Of a stretch of DNA of 8,038 bases, positions 1 through 6,528 are shown one piece after another (position 1 is the first letter of the stretch; every line of letters begins with the position of its first letter). Both the position numbers and the translations under genes were made by a program. A model generated the notes under the pieces. The model was given only the letters and a program-made list of their open reading frames with translations. It was not told where the DNA came from and did not search any database. Origin of the DNA: Lysobacteraceae bacterium (GTDB lineage: Bacteria > Pseudomonadota > Gammaproteobacteria > Xanthomonadales > Xanthomonadaceae); the NCBI GenBank assembly GCA_017990865.1, contig JAGNNB010000127.1, forward strand, positions 1 to 8,038, read 5' to 3'.

Positions 1-529
1 GTACGGCCGGCTGCCCGATGTCATCACCGCCTGCGTCGGCGGCGGCAGCAACGCGATCGGCATTTTTCACCCCTTCCTCAACGATGCCGATGTGCGTTTG
101 GTCGGCGCCGAAGCGGCGGGCGAGGGTATCGGCAGCGGCATGCACGCCGCCTCGTTGGCCGCGGGTCGTCCCGGCGTGCTGCACGGCAATCGCACGTATG
201 TGCTGTGCGACGACGACGGCCAGATCATCGAAACGCATTCGATCTCCGCCGGTCTGGACTACCCGGGCGTCGGCCCCGAGCATGCGTTCCTGAAAGATCG
301 TGGCCGCGCTGAATATGTCGGCATCACCGACGCTGAAGCGATGGAAGCGTTTCATCTGCTCGCGAAAACCGAGGGCATTCTGCCCGCGCTGGAATCCAGT
401 CACGCCGTCGCCCAGGCGATGAAACTCGCGCGCGAACTGCCCAAGGACGCGCTGGTGCTGTGCAATCTGTCCGGCCGCGGCGACAAGGACGTGCATACCA
501 TCGCGGCGCGGGAAGGGATCGTGTTTTGA
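1..529 (+). CDS. trpB: Tryptophan synthase beta subunit, C-terminal part (5' end outside window)
   Basis: TrpB is the PLP enzyme that condenses L-serine with indole, delivered through a tunnel from TrpA, to make L-tryptophan in the cytoplasm. The reading frame is open from base 2, giving 175 residues and a TGA stop at 527-529. Visible family landmarks, in order: GGGSNAIG (fragment residues 13-20), which binds the PLP phosphate; the [16 protein letters not shown] block; LESSHA, carrying the conserved glutamate near the cofactor; and NLSGRGDKD, whose serine contacts the PLP pyridine nitrogen. The PLP-lysine region lies upstream of the window. The C-terminus looks complete and normal. In many bacteria trpA follows trpB directly; here a separate gene for an exported protein (602-1237) lies between them. 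Identity is near certain from motif order and spacing. Confidence 0.97.
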   Translation, partial: YGRLPDVITACVGGGSNAIGIFHPFLNDADVRLVGAEAAGEGIGSGMHAASLAAGRPGVLHGNRTYVLCDDDGQIIETHSISAGLDYPGVGPEHAFLKDRGRAEYVGITDAEAMEAFHLLAKTEGILPALESSHAVAQAMKLARELPKDALVLCNLSGRGDKDVHTIAAREGIVF

Positions 530-532
530 TCC

Positions 533-546
533 TGCCGATTTCGGCA
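533..546 (+). other. Small hairpin just after trpB
   Basis: TGCCG (533-537) and CGGCA (542-546) can pair around a 4-nt loop, starting 4 nt after the trpB stop. No T-run follows, so it is at most a weak stem or attenuating structure between trpB and the next gene. The spacer up to 601 also has an AT-richer patch (about 567-580), but I cannot name convincing promoter hexamers there. Confidence 0.2.
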
Positions 547-601
547 TAAGGCTTCCCGCAACGCATTCGAAATTTTCAAGACACACAGGTCAGGTATCGC
601 G

Positions 602-1237
602 ATGTCCCGTTTTTTGATCCGCTGTTCCGCGCTATTGCTTCTGTTGGCGGCTTTTCCCGCATTCGCATTGAAATACGAGCCCACGATTTGGCCGTTGCGC
701 GATGGCTTGATTCCGCCGTTCGAGATGGCCGGCAAGGTCGAGGTGGTGAATGCGCAGCCCGATACCAAGGATGCCGTCGTCTATAAGTACGGCGTTAAGT
801 TGATCTCGAACTACAACGCCATCACCGAAGTCATGGCGCAGCAGATTCGAGAGGAAGTCGCCAAGAACGGCAGCCCGACGGATGGGCCGGACAAGCGGAT
901 CGAAATCAAGGTTTTGCACCTGCTGAGCAAGTACAAATTCTTCTATTGGAACAGCGTGATTCACTACGAAGTGCGTCTTGGCGATGGCACGAGCTTGAGC
1001 AAGGAAGTGCCGCACGGCAGCGGCGCGGTCCATCAGGATCTCAACGGCTGCATCGCCGAAGGCGTGATGGTATTGCTCAACGACCCGAAGGTTCGCGAAT
1101 ACCTGTCGTCTCGCGACGGCGCTGCGTCGCCCGCAACACCCGAGGCACCCGCAACGCCCGAGGCACCCGCAACGCCCGAGGCACCCGCAACGCCCGAAGT
1201 CGTTCCGCCGCTGGCGGGTTCGGGTTCGAGCCTGTGA
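602..1237 (+). CDS. Exported protein of unknown function with PATPEA repeat tail
   Basis: This encodes 211 residues. Residues 1-22 form a clear Sec signal peptide: Arg near the start, a Leu-rich core, and AFA before Leu-23 as a likely signal peptidase I site. There is no lipobox, so the product is probably periplasmic or secreted. The mature domain (about 23-170) mixes strands and helices, including a long helix-like stretch around 72-90, an IEIKVLHL strand and a C-terminal segment ending in NDPKVREYL. That layout recalls YajG-type periplasmic proteins, but this is only a hunch. Residues 177-200 are four PATPEA-type hexapeptides from an 18-bp DNA repeat, a flexible linker-like tail. The ATG at 602 has a weak AGG 7 nt upstream. 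The stop (1235-1237) overlaps a possible GTG start for trpA, so translation is probably coupled. I do not recognise the family. Confidence 0.8.
   Translation: MSRFLIRCSALLLLLAAFPAFALKYEPTIWPLRDGLIPPFEMAGKVEVVNAQPDTKDAVVYKYGVKLISNYNAITEVMAQQIREEVAKNGSPTDGPDKRIEIKVLHLLSKYKFFYWNSVIHYEVRLGDGTSLSKEVPHGSGAVHQDLNGCIAEGVMVLLNDPKVREYLSSRDGAASPATPEAPATPEAPATPEAPATPEVVPPLAGSGSSL
1130..1201 (+). repeat. 18-bp tandem repeat, four units, inside the exported-protein gene
   Basis: Four head-to-tail 18-bp units (1130-1147, 1148-1165, 1166-1183, 1184-1201) share the form CCCGCAACGCCCGAGGCA. Units 2 and 3 are identical; unit 1 has one change (aca for acg), and the last unit ends in gaagtc. The period is a multiple of three, so gain or loss of a unit keeps the frame and only lengthens or shortens the PATPEA tail. 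The array ends 38 bp before the trpA ATG. Confidence 0.95.
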
Positions 1238-1242
1238 ACATG
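1234..1242 (+). promoter_or_regulatory. Stop/start junction coupling the upstream gene to trpA
   Basis: GTG at 1234-1236 overlaps the TGA stop of the upstream gene (1235-1237) as GTGA and is in frame with the trpA ATG at 1240-1242. No good Shine-Dalgarno sequence is visible just upstream, which fits reinitiation or coupled translation from the upstream gene. Either codon could be the real trpA start; the ATG is preferred because it gives the usual residue numbering. Confidence 0.5.
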
Positions 1243-2043
1243 ACCCGCATCGACACCCGCTTCGCGCAACTCAAATCCGCCGGCCGCAAGGCGCTGGTGC
1301 CGTTCCTCACCGCGGGCGATCCGTCGAAGGAGGCCACGGTGCCGGTGATGCACGCGCTGGTCGACGCGGGCGCGGACGTGATCGAGCTGGGCGTGGCGTT
1401 TTCCGACCCGATGGCCGATGGCCCGACGATCCAGCGCAGTTCCGAGCGCGCGCTGGCGCGCGGGGCGGGGCTGAGCTTCGTACTGGACGCCGTGCGGGAA
1501 TTCCGCGCGACCGACGCGCAGACGCCGGTGGTGCTGATGGGCTATCTCAACCCAATCGAAATCCGCGGGTACGCGCGGTTCGCCGAAGAGGCCGCCGCCG
1601 CCGGAGTGGACGGCGCGCTATTGGTCGATTTGCCGCCGGAAGAGGCCGACGATCTGCGCACCGCGATGGCTGCGCACGGTCTGTCGCTGATTCTGTTGGC
1701 GTCGCCGACTACCCCAGATACGCGCCTCGACCGCCTTTGCCGGGACGCGGAAGGCTATCTCTACTACGTCAGCTATGCCGGCGTGACCGGTGCCGATCGT
1801 TTGGATACGGGCGATGCCGGCGAGCATTTGGCGACCATCCGCGCCCGTGCCGGCGTGCCGGTGGTGGCCGGGTTCGGCATCAAGGACGCCGCCAGCGCGG
1901 CGACCATGGCCCGCGTCGCCGAGGGTGTGGTGGTCGGCAGCGCTTTGGTGAGCGCTCTGGCCGAGGCCGCCGATGTCGCCGACGCCTGCGTCCGCGCGCG
2001 CGCTTTCCTGTCCCCGCTGCGCGCGGCGCTCGACGCCGGCTGA
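1240..2043 (+). CDS. trpA: Tryptophan synthase alpha subunit
   Basis: TrpA cleaves indole-3-glycerol phosphate to indole and glyceraldehyde-3-phosphate and passes indole to TrpB. The product has 267 residues, normal for this TIM-barrel family. With the ATG at 1240, the catalytic residues fall at the standard numbers: Glu49 (in DVIELG) and Asp60 (in FSDPMADGP). Also visible are Asp130 in DLPPEE, YYVSYAGVTG around 175-184 (loop 6 with Thr183), and the phosphate-binding AGFG (210-213) and VGSA (232-235). One oddity: residue 53 is Ala, where the family usually reads LGVPFSDP or LGIPFSDP. This sits at the edge of loop 2, which carries Asp60 and meets the beta subunit. An in-frame GTG at 1234 is an alternative start adding two residues. 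The frame is also open upstream to 946, but that stretch is out-of-frame read-through of the preceding gene. Confidence 0.97.
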   Translation: MTRIDTRFAQLKSAGRKALVPFLTAGDPSKEATVPVMHALVDAGADVIELGVAFSDPMADGPTIQRSSERALARGAGLSFVLDAVREFRATDAQTPVVLMGYLNPIEIRGYARFAEEAAAAGVDGALLVDLPPEEADDLRTAMAAHGLSLILLASPTTPDTRLDRLCRDAEGYLYYVSYAGVTGADRLDTGDAGEHLATIRARAGVPVVAGFGIKDAASAATMARVAEGVVVGSALVSALAEAADVADACVRARAFLSPLRAALDAG

Positions 2044-2047
2044 CCGC

Positions 2048-2065
2048 TCCGCCATTTCCGGCGGA
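2048..2065 (+). terminator. Possible weak stem-loop after trpA
   Basis: TCCGCC (2048-2053) pairs perfectly with GGCGGA (2060-2065) across a 6-nt loop, starting 4 nt after the trpA stop. No clear T-run follows directly, so it is at best a weak or Rho-assisted terminator between trpA and accD. Confidence 0.3.
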
Positions 2066-2143
2066 TGGCCCCGCGCCTACCGCCCGCTTTTCGTTCCGCT
2101 CCGCGCGACCATGCGCCACCGAACGGAGAACTTCGGGCCGTCT

Positions 2144-2152
2144 TGCTAGACT
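2144..2152 (+). promoter_or_regulatory. Candidate extended -10 promoter for accD
   Basis: TGC followed by TAGACT (2147-2152) matches an extended -10 element (TGn plus four of six consensus bases), 45 nt before the accD ATG. There is no recognisable -35 hexamer at 16-18 bp upstream. The 154-bp gap after trpA makes a separate promoter for accD plausible. The accD start has only a weak purine-rich stretch (AGAAGA, around 2180) ahead of it. Confidence 0.4.
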
Positions 2153-2197
2153 GGCACGCTCGGGCCGCCGGCCACAGCAGAAGACCACAACGCACGC

Positions 2198-3085
2198 ATG
2201 TCCTGGCTGAAGAAATTGATGCCTGCCCGCATCCGCACGGAAAGCGGCGCCTCGCGCAAACGCAGCGTCCCCGAAGGCCTGTGGGAAAAATGCGACGGCT
2301 GCGGCGCGGTGCTCTACCGGCAGGAATTGCAAGACAACCTGGAGGTCTGCCCCAAGTGCGGCTTCCACATGGCGATTCGCGCCCGCGCGCGGCTCGCCGG
2401 CTTCCTCGATGCCGGCAGCGGCCGCGAAATCGGCGGCGATCTCGCCCCGACCGACGTACTGAAATTCCGCGATCAGAAGAAATATTCCGAGCGCATCAAA
2501 TCCGTGCAGAAAGCCACCGGCGAGCGCGACGCGCTGATCGCGATGGAAGGCGCGCTCAAAGGCCGGTCGATCGTCGCGGCTTCGTTCGATTTCGCGTTCA
2601 TGGGCGGCTCGATGGGTTCGGTGGTCGGCGAGCGCTTCGCGCGCGGCGCCGAGCGTGCGGCGGAACTCGGTTCGCCGTTCGTGTGTTTCTCCGCCAGCGG
2701 CGGCGCGCGCATGCAGGAAAGCCTGTTTTCGCTGATGCAGATGGCCAAGACTTCCGCCGCGCTGGGTCGCTTGCGCGCGAAAGGATTGCCTTACATTTCG
2801 GTGCTGACGCATCCAACCACCGGCGGCGTGTCGGCGTCGTTCGCGATGCTGGGCGACATCAATATCGCCGAACCCGGCGCGCTGATCGGTTTCGCCGGTC
2901 CGCGCGTGATCGAACAGACCGTGCGCGAAAAATTGCCCGAAGGGTTTCAGCGTTCGGAATTCCTGCTCGACCACGGCGCGATCGATCAAATTTGCGATCG
3001 CCGCGAACAGCGCGACCGCATCGCTCATCTGGTGGCGATGATGATGCGTCTGCCGCCTCCGGAAGACGACGCGGTGGCGGGTTGA
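2198..3085 (+). CDS. accD: Acetyl-CoA carboxylase carboxyltransferase subunit beta
   Basis: AccD pairs with AccA to transfer the carboxyl group from carboxybiotin on AccB to acetyl-CoA, giving malonyl-CoA, the committed step of fatty acid synthesis in the cytoplasm. The 295-residue product begins with the typical MSWL N-terminus. A four-cysteine zinc ribbon is intact (Cys32, Cys35, Cys51, Cys54). The crotonase-like carboxyltransferase core follows: [18 protein letters not shown] (130-147), [11 protein letters not shown] (165-175), [15 protein letters not shown] (206-220) and [17 protein letters not shown] (231-247), which build the acyl-CoA and oxyanion pockets. Length and motifs are normal. 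It follows trpA by 154 bp, an order I recall from xanthomonads. A gene I do not recognise, not folC, starts 22 nt downstream and is probably co-transcribed. Confidence 0.98.
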   Translation: MSWLKKLMPARIRTESGASRKRSVPEGLWEKCDGCGAVLYRQELQDNLEVCPKCGFHMAIRARARLAGFLDAGSGREIGGDLAPTDVLKFRDQKKYSERIKSVQKATGERDALIAMEGALKGRSIVAASFDFAFMGGSMGSVVGERFARGAERAAELGSPFVCFSASGGARMQESLFSLMQMAKTSAALGRLRAKGLPYISVLTHPTTGGVSASFAMLGDINIAEPGALIGFAGPRVIEQTVREKLPEGFQRSEFLLDHGAIDQICDRREQRDRIAHLVAMMMRLPPPEDDAVAG

Positions 3086-3107
3086 TCGCGCAGCGAGGCG
3101 GCAAGGA

Positions 3108-3836
3108 ATGACGCGAAAAATCGGTTCTTTTCCCGTGTTGGCCGGCATAGCGCTGCTGGCGGTGCTTGCTGGTTTGATCATCGTCTCCCGGTCCGGCGAA
3201 AACGAACTTCTGTCGGGCCCTTGGCGCAACGCGTTCGGCCACCCGCGCCCGGCGACGGTGGACGAACAGCGCGAGCTCATGCGCCTCTCGCTGCTGACGT
3301 TGCTCGAATCGCCGGGGCGCCGGCGGGCTGGCGTCGCGCCGCGGACGGTCGTCGCGACCTCTCCGGGGGCGACGCGGCTCGCGTTGAACGCCATTCCGAG
3401 TCGACTTTGCAACGAAATTCCGCAATTGCATACGTGCACGCCGAACGCGAGCGGCCGCTTGCTGATTTCGGAAACGCCGCCGCCGAACGCGAAAAAGTTC
3501 GAACGCCTGCCGATCGCGTTGCGGCGGGCTCTGGTGCAGGCCAAGCCTGTATCCAAATATCTCCCCGACCCGGGCGTGCCCGGTGTTGTGGTCTATAACG
3601 ATGGCGCTCCTTTGCCGGCGGAAAAAGAGCGCTTGGTGCGGGCTTTGTTTCGTGGCGAGGTCAAGGGCGGGCTCGGCCACTTCCTGGCGACATGGGCCGT
3701 GGTCTCGGTCGATGGCCAGACCGCGTTGATGGATGTGACCGCGACGGGGGCCACCGATACCGGCGGTTACGCAGCGATCGAAGTGTTCAAGCGCGACCCC
3801 GGAGGCTGGCGTTTGGCCGAAAGGCTCACGTATTGA
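3108..3836 (+). CDS. Membrane-anchored protein of unknown function
   Basis: This encodes 242 residues. Residues about 8-26 form one hydrophobic helix (VLAGIALLAVLAGLIIV) after a short basic N-terminus, with no cleavage site I trust, so the protein is probably anchored with its C-terminus in the periplasm. A basic, Pro/Arg-rich middle (about 38-90) is followed by a segment with two cysteines (Cys101, Cys110) that could form a disulfide. The C-terminal part (about 185-242) is strand-rich and ends in an amphipathic IEVFKRDPGGWRLAERL stretch, vaguely like the last strands of NTF2-like folds (a guess). The start is supported by GAGG at 3095-3098, 9 nt before the ATG; AAGGA directly abutting the ATG is too close to act. 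It lies 22 nt after accD, suggesting co-transcription. I do not recognise the family, and no function is assigned. Confidence 0.7.
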   Translation: MTRKIGSFPVLAGIALLAVLAGLIIVSRSGENELLSGPWRNAFGHPRPATVDEQRELMRLSLLTLLESPGRRRAGVAPRTVVATSPGATRLALNAIPSRLCNEIPQLHTCTPNASGRLLISETPPPNAKKFERLPIALRRALVQAKPVSKYLPDPGVPGVVVYNDGAPLPAEKERLVRALFRGEVKGGLGHFLATWAVVSVDGQTALMDVTATGATDTGGYAAIEVFKRDPGGWRLAERLTY

Positions 3837-3844
3837 ATGCCTGT

Positions 3845-3883
3845 GTTCTGAAGGCCAGTTCTGAAAGTGTGTTCTGAAAGCGC
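3845..3883 (+). repeat. Three 13-bp direct repeats before glmM
   Basis: GTTCTGAA occurs at 3845-3852, 3858-3865 and 3871-3878, with an exact 13-bp period. Each copy contains TTC-T-GAA, a 7-bp odd palindrome. The wider word TGTGTTCTGAA occurs at 3842-3852 and 3868-3878. The array starts 8 bp after the preceding stop codon and ends about 75 bp before the glmM ATG. It could be an array of protein-binding sites or a small local duplication; the sequence alone does not decide. Confidence 0.6.
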
Positions 3884-3884
3884 G

Positions 3885-3916
3885 TGTCGCGCGTTCCGGC
3901 ACCGGCGAACGCGACA
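3885..3916 (+). other. Interrupted inverted repeat before glmM
   Basis: GAACGCGACA (3907-3916) is the reverse complement of TGTCGCGTTC, and 3885-3896 reads TGTCGC-GC-GTTC, the same word with two extra bases. Transcribed, it gives a 10-bp stem with a 2-nt bulge and a 10-nt loop. No T-run follows directly. It may terminate the upstream transcript or structure the glmM leader. Confidence 0.45.
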
Positions 3917-3958
3917 ACCTGTACACCCCGTTTCACTTCTGACGAGATCCGATTTCCC

Positions 3959-5329
3959 ATGGCACGCAAATATTTCGGCACCGACGGCATCCGCGGCAGA
4001 GTGGGCGAAGGCGCGATTTCGGCCGATTTCGTGCTGCGTTTGGGCAATGCCTACGGCCATGCGCTACGCGCCTCGGTGCGGCACGTGGACGAGCGCCATG
4101 GCGGCGAATGGCGCAAACCGCTGGTGGTGATTGGCAAGGACACGCGCATTTCCAATTACATGTTCGAAGCGGCGCTGGAAGCCGGCTTGGTCGCGGCCGG
4201 CGTGGACGTGCAATTGATGGGGCCGATGCCCACGCCCGCGGTCTCGCACCTCACGCGCTCGCTGCGCGCCGACGGCGGCATCGTCATCAGCGCCTCGCAT
4301 AACCCGCATTACGACAACGGCATCAAATTCTTCTCCGCCGAGGGCGAAAAACTCGACGACGCCACCGAACTGGCGATCGAAGCCGCGCTGGAACACCCGT
4401 TCTCCACCGTGCCGTCTGATCAACTGGGCAAAGCCGTGCGCACCCGCGATGCGGTGGCCCGTTATGTGGAAGCCTGCAAGACGTCGGTGCCGCGGCATTT
4501 CGATTTGGGCGGCATGAAATTGGTGGTCGATTGCGCCCACGGCGCCACCTACCAACTCGGCCCGTTGGTGCTGCGCGAATTAGGCGCGCAGGTCGAGGCC
4601 ATCGGCATCGATCCCAACGGTTTGAATATCAACGACGGCGTCGGTTCGACCCATCCCGAAGCGCTGGCGGCGCGGGTCCTCGCGACCGGCGCGGCGCTCG
4701 GCATCGCTTTCGATGGCGACGGCGACCGCGTCTTGTTCGTCGACAGCGACGGACAGGTGCGCGACGGCGACGATCTGCTGTACGTCCTGGCGTCCGACTG
4801 GCAGGCCAGCGGGCGGCTGCAGGGGCCGGTCGTGGGCACGTTGATGACCAATTACGGCCTGGAACGCGCGCTCGCCGAGAAAAACATCGGTTTCCTGCGC
4901 ACCAAGGTCGGCGACCGTTACGTGCATCAAGCTCTGCTGGAACACGGCGGCATGCTGGGCGGCGAGACCTCGGGCCATTTGCTGTGCCTGGACCGCGTGA
5001 GCTCCGGTGACGGCATCATCAGCGCGCTGCAGGCGCTGGAAGTGCTGCGTCGGCGCGGCGTGAGTCTGCAGCAGGCCTTGTCGGGCTTTTCGAAAGTGCC
5101 GCAGAAAACCGTGAACGTGAAGATCGCCAACGGCGCCAAACCGGCCGAGGCCGAGTCCGTCAAAGCCGCGCTCGCCGAAGCGCAGGCGGCGGTGCAGGGC
5201 AGGGGTCGCGCCTTTCTGCGGCCGTCCGGCACCGAACCGGTGGTGCGGGTGACGGTCGAGGCCGACGACGCGGCGCTGATGCAGACGACGCTCGACGGCT
5301 TGGTCGAGGCGGTCCGCGCGGCGGTGTGA
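3959..5329 (+). CDS. glmM: Phosphoglucosamine mutase
   Basis: GlmM interconverts glucosamine-6-phosphate and glucosamine-1-phosphate, feeding UDP-GlcNAc synthesis for peptidoglycan and LPS in the cytoplasm. The product has 456 residues, slightly above the usual length of about 445; the extra residues appear to lie near 40-52 ([11 protein letters not shown]). The conserved N-terminus [13 protein letters not shown] fixes the ATG at 3959, although the frame is open back to a GTG at 3884. All four alpha-D-phosphohexomutase signatures are present: active-site loop ISASHNP with phosphoserine at Ser113, Mg-binding DGDGDR (252-257), sugar-binding GGETSGH (334-340), and phosphate-binding RPSGTEP (421-427). 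The Shine-Dalgarno sequence is weak (GAG around 3944). In many bacteria glmM follows ftsH-folP; here it follows an unrelated gene and a repeat-bearing spacer. Confidence 0.98.
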   Translation: MARKYFGTDGIRGRVGEGAISADFVLRLGNAYGHALRASVRHVDERHGGEWRKPLVVIGKDTRISNYMFEAALEAGLVAAGVDVQLMGPMPTPAVSHLTRSLRADGGIVISASHNPHYDNGIKFFSAEGEKLDDATELAIEAALEHPFSTVPSDQLGKAVRTRDAVARYVEACKTSVPRHFDLGGMKLVVDCAHGATYQLGPLVLRELGAQVEAIGIDPNGLNINDGVGSTHPEALAARVLATGAALGIAFDGDGDRVLFVDSDGQVRDGDDLLYVLASDWQASGRLQGPVVGTLMTNYGLERALAEKNIGFLRTKVGDRYVHQALLEHGGMLGGETSGHLLCLDRVSSGDGIISALQALEVLRRRGVSLQQALSGFSKVPQKTVNVKIANGAKPAEAESVKAALAEAQAAVQGRGRAFLRPSGTEPVVRVTVEADDAALMQTTLDGLVEAVRAAV

Positions 5330-5398
5330 TCGCGTCGCCCGGCGGCTCGGTACGAAGCCGGCGCTTGATCTCGCTCAAAACCGCCCCGTCTGGCTTTC

Positions 5399-5411
5399 CC
5401 GCAGACTGCGG
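5399..5411 (+). other. Short hairpin after glmM
   Basis: CCGCA (5399-5403) pairs with TGCGG (5407-5411) around a 3-nt loop. A second 5-bp stem, GCCGG (5424-5428) with CCGGC (5436-5440), lies just beyond it. Neither has a T-run, so termination here is possible but unproven. Both lie in the 169-bp gap before the oxygenase gene. Confidence 0.2.
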
Positions 5412-5445
5412 CCCCGCACGCCTGCCGGTAGGCCTCCGGCTGGGC

Positions 5446-5451
5446 GATAAT
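5446..5451 (+). promoter_or_regulatory. Candidate -10 box for the oxygenase gene
   Basis: GATAAT matches TATAAT at five of six positions and lies 47 nt before the ATG at 5499, in an otherwise GC-rich gap. The -35 region at 17 bp spacing (TGCCGG) is a poor match, so this is a tentative promoter. Confidence 0.35.
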
Positions 5452-5498
5452 CCGTCTTCTCGAACACGACCGACGCATTCACAGGACGACCTCACGCC

Positions 5499-6455
5499 AT
5501 GAGCGAACAGCCCTATATCCCGACCCTCGACATCCGCCGCTTCACCGAGCCGTCGAGCAGCGCCGATCGCGATGCTTTCGTCGCCGAACTCGGCGCCGCT
5601 TACCGCGAATGGGGCTTCGCCGGTATCCGCGGCCACGGCATTCCGCAGGAGCTGATCGACGGCGCCTACGATGCGTTCCTGAAGTTTTTCGCCCTGCCCG
5701 AAGCGACCAAAAAGCAGTACCACATCCCCGGCGGCGGCGGCGCGCGCGGCTACACGCCGTTCGGCATCGAAACCGCGAAAGATTCCAAGCATTTCGATCT
5801 GAAAGAGTTCTGGCACGTCGGCCGCGAAGTGCGCGACGAGAAATACGCCGACGTGATGGCGCCGAACGTCTGGCCCGCCGAAGCCCCGGAATTCCGCGAA
5901 CGCGCCCTGGCGCTGTACGGTGCGCTCGATGCGCTGGGCGCGCGCGTGCTGTCCGCGCTGGCGTTGAACCTCGGCCTCGACGAGCGGTATTTCGCCGACA
6001 AAACCAACAACGGCAATTCGATTCTGCGCCCGATCCATTACCCGCCGATCACCGCAGACGATGTTCCGAACGTGCGCGCCGGCGCGCACGAAGACATCAA
6101 TCTGATCACGCTGTTGGTCGGCGCCAGCGCCGAAGGTCTGCAGGTGTTGTCGCGCAAAGGCGAATGGGTGCCGTACACCGCCGCCGCCGACACCATCGTG
6201 GTCAATATCGGCGACATGCTGCAGCGCCTTACCAACCACGTGCTGCCGTCGACGACGCACCGCGTGGTCAATCCCCCAGGCGAAAAAGCGCGGCAACCGC
6301 GCTATTCCACGCCGTTCTTCCTGCACCCGAACCCGGACTTCGTGATCGACGTGCTGCCGAATTGCGTGAGCGCCGAAAACCCCAGCCGCTATCCGGAATC
6401 GATCACCGCGCAAGGCTATCTCGAAGAGCGTCTGCGCGAGATCAAACTGATGTGA
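5499..6455 (+). CDS. Isopenicillin N synthase-like 2-oxoglutarate/Fe(II)-dependent oxygenase
   Basis: This encodes 318 residues of the IPNS/2OG-Fe(II) dioxygenase superfamily, cytoplasmic non-haem iron enzymes. An N-terminal DIOX_N-like domain (about 5-115) opens with IPTLDIRRF and carries REWGFAGIRGHGIP (36-49), the usual family signature. The C-terminal jelly roll holds the iron triad: His197 and Asp199 in AHEDINLITLL, and His254 in STTHRVVNP. RYS (268-270) is the RxS motif that binds 2-oxoglutarate. NIGDMLQRLTN (236-246) is also typical. All catalytic residues are intact. The substrate cannot be read from sequence; despite the family name, no other beta-lactam gene is nearby, so a general oxidative role is more likely than antibiotic synthesis. 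AGGA at 5483-5486 is a distant Shine-Dalgarno candidate, 12 nt before the ATG. A terminator hairpin follows the stop. Confidence 0.93.
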   Translation: MSEQPYIPTLDIRRFTEPSSSADRDAFVAELGAAYREWGFAGIRGHGIPQELIDGAYDAFLKFFALPEATKKQYHIPGGGGARGYTPFGIETAKDSKHFDLKEFWHVGREVRDEKYADVMAPNVWPAEAPEFRERALALYGALDALGARVLSALALNLGLDERYFADKTNNGNSILRPIHYPPITADDVPNVRAGAHEDINLITLLVGASAEGLQVLSRKGEWVPYTAAADTIVVNIGDMLQRLTNHVLPSTTHRVVNPPGEKARQPRYSTPFFLHPNPDFVIDVLPNCVSAENPSRYPESITAQGYLEERLREIKLM

Positions 6456-6477
6456 CAAATTGTTGTGATTCGAGTCG

Positions 6478-6506
6478 AGCCGCTCGCATCTGAAACGAGC
6501 GGCTTT
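6478..6506 (+). terminator. Rho-independent terminator of the oxygenase gene
   Basis: AGCCGCTCG (6478-6486) pairs perfectly with CGAGCGGCT (6496-6504), a 9-bp GC-rich stem with a 9-nt loop, followed by a short T-run (TTT, 6504-6506). It lies 22 nt after the stop codon. The T-run is brief, so efficiency may be modest. Confidence 0.65.
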
Positions 6507-6512
6507 AGACCT

Positions 6513-6528
6513 ACCGGAAAATACCGGT
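6513..6528 (+). other. Small perfect hairpin abutting the repeat element
   Basis: ACCGG (6513-6517) pairs with CCGGT (6524-6528) around AAAATA. It ends exactly where the left arm of the inverted-repeat element begins. It also contains TACCGG as a 10-bp-spaced direct repeat. It may be part of the element or a second stem of the terminator region. Confidence 0.35.

Noticed and set aside
946..1239. Open frame extending trpA upstream to an ATG at 946 (365-residue version)
   Set aside because: It overlaps the exported-protein gene in another frame, reads the 18-bp repeat as Arg/Asn/Thr/Gly low complexity, and TrpA alignment begins at the ATG at 1240.
1880..3556. 558-residue minus-strand open frame across trpA, accD and the following gene
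   Set aside because: Long antisense frames are common in GC-rich DNA. The translation is Arg/Ala/Gly-rich without recognisable domains, while the plus strand encodes clear families.
3845..3883. CRISPR-like array
   Set aside because: Units are only 8 bp with 5-bp gaps, far shorter than CRISPR repeats and spacers, and there are no cas genes.
3884..3958. GTG at 3884 as a longer start for glmM
   Set aside because: It adds 25 residues before the canonical [14 protein letters not shown]-terminus, has no ribosome site, and lies inside the inverted-repeat region.
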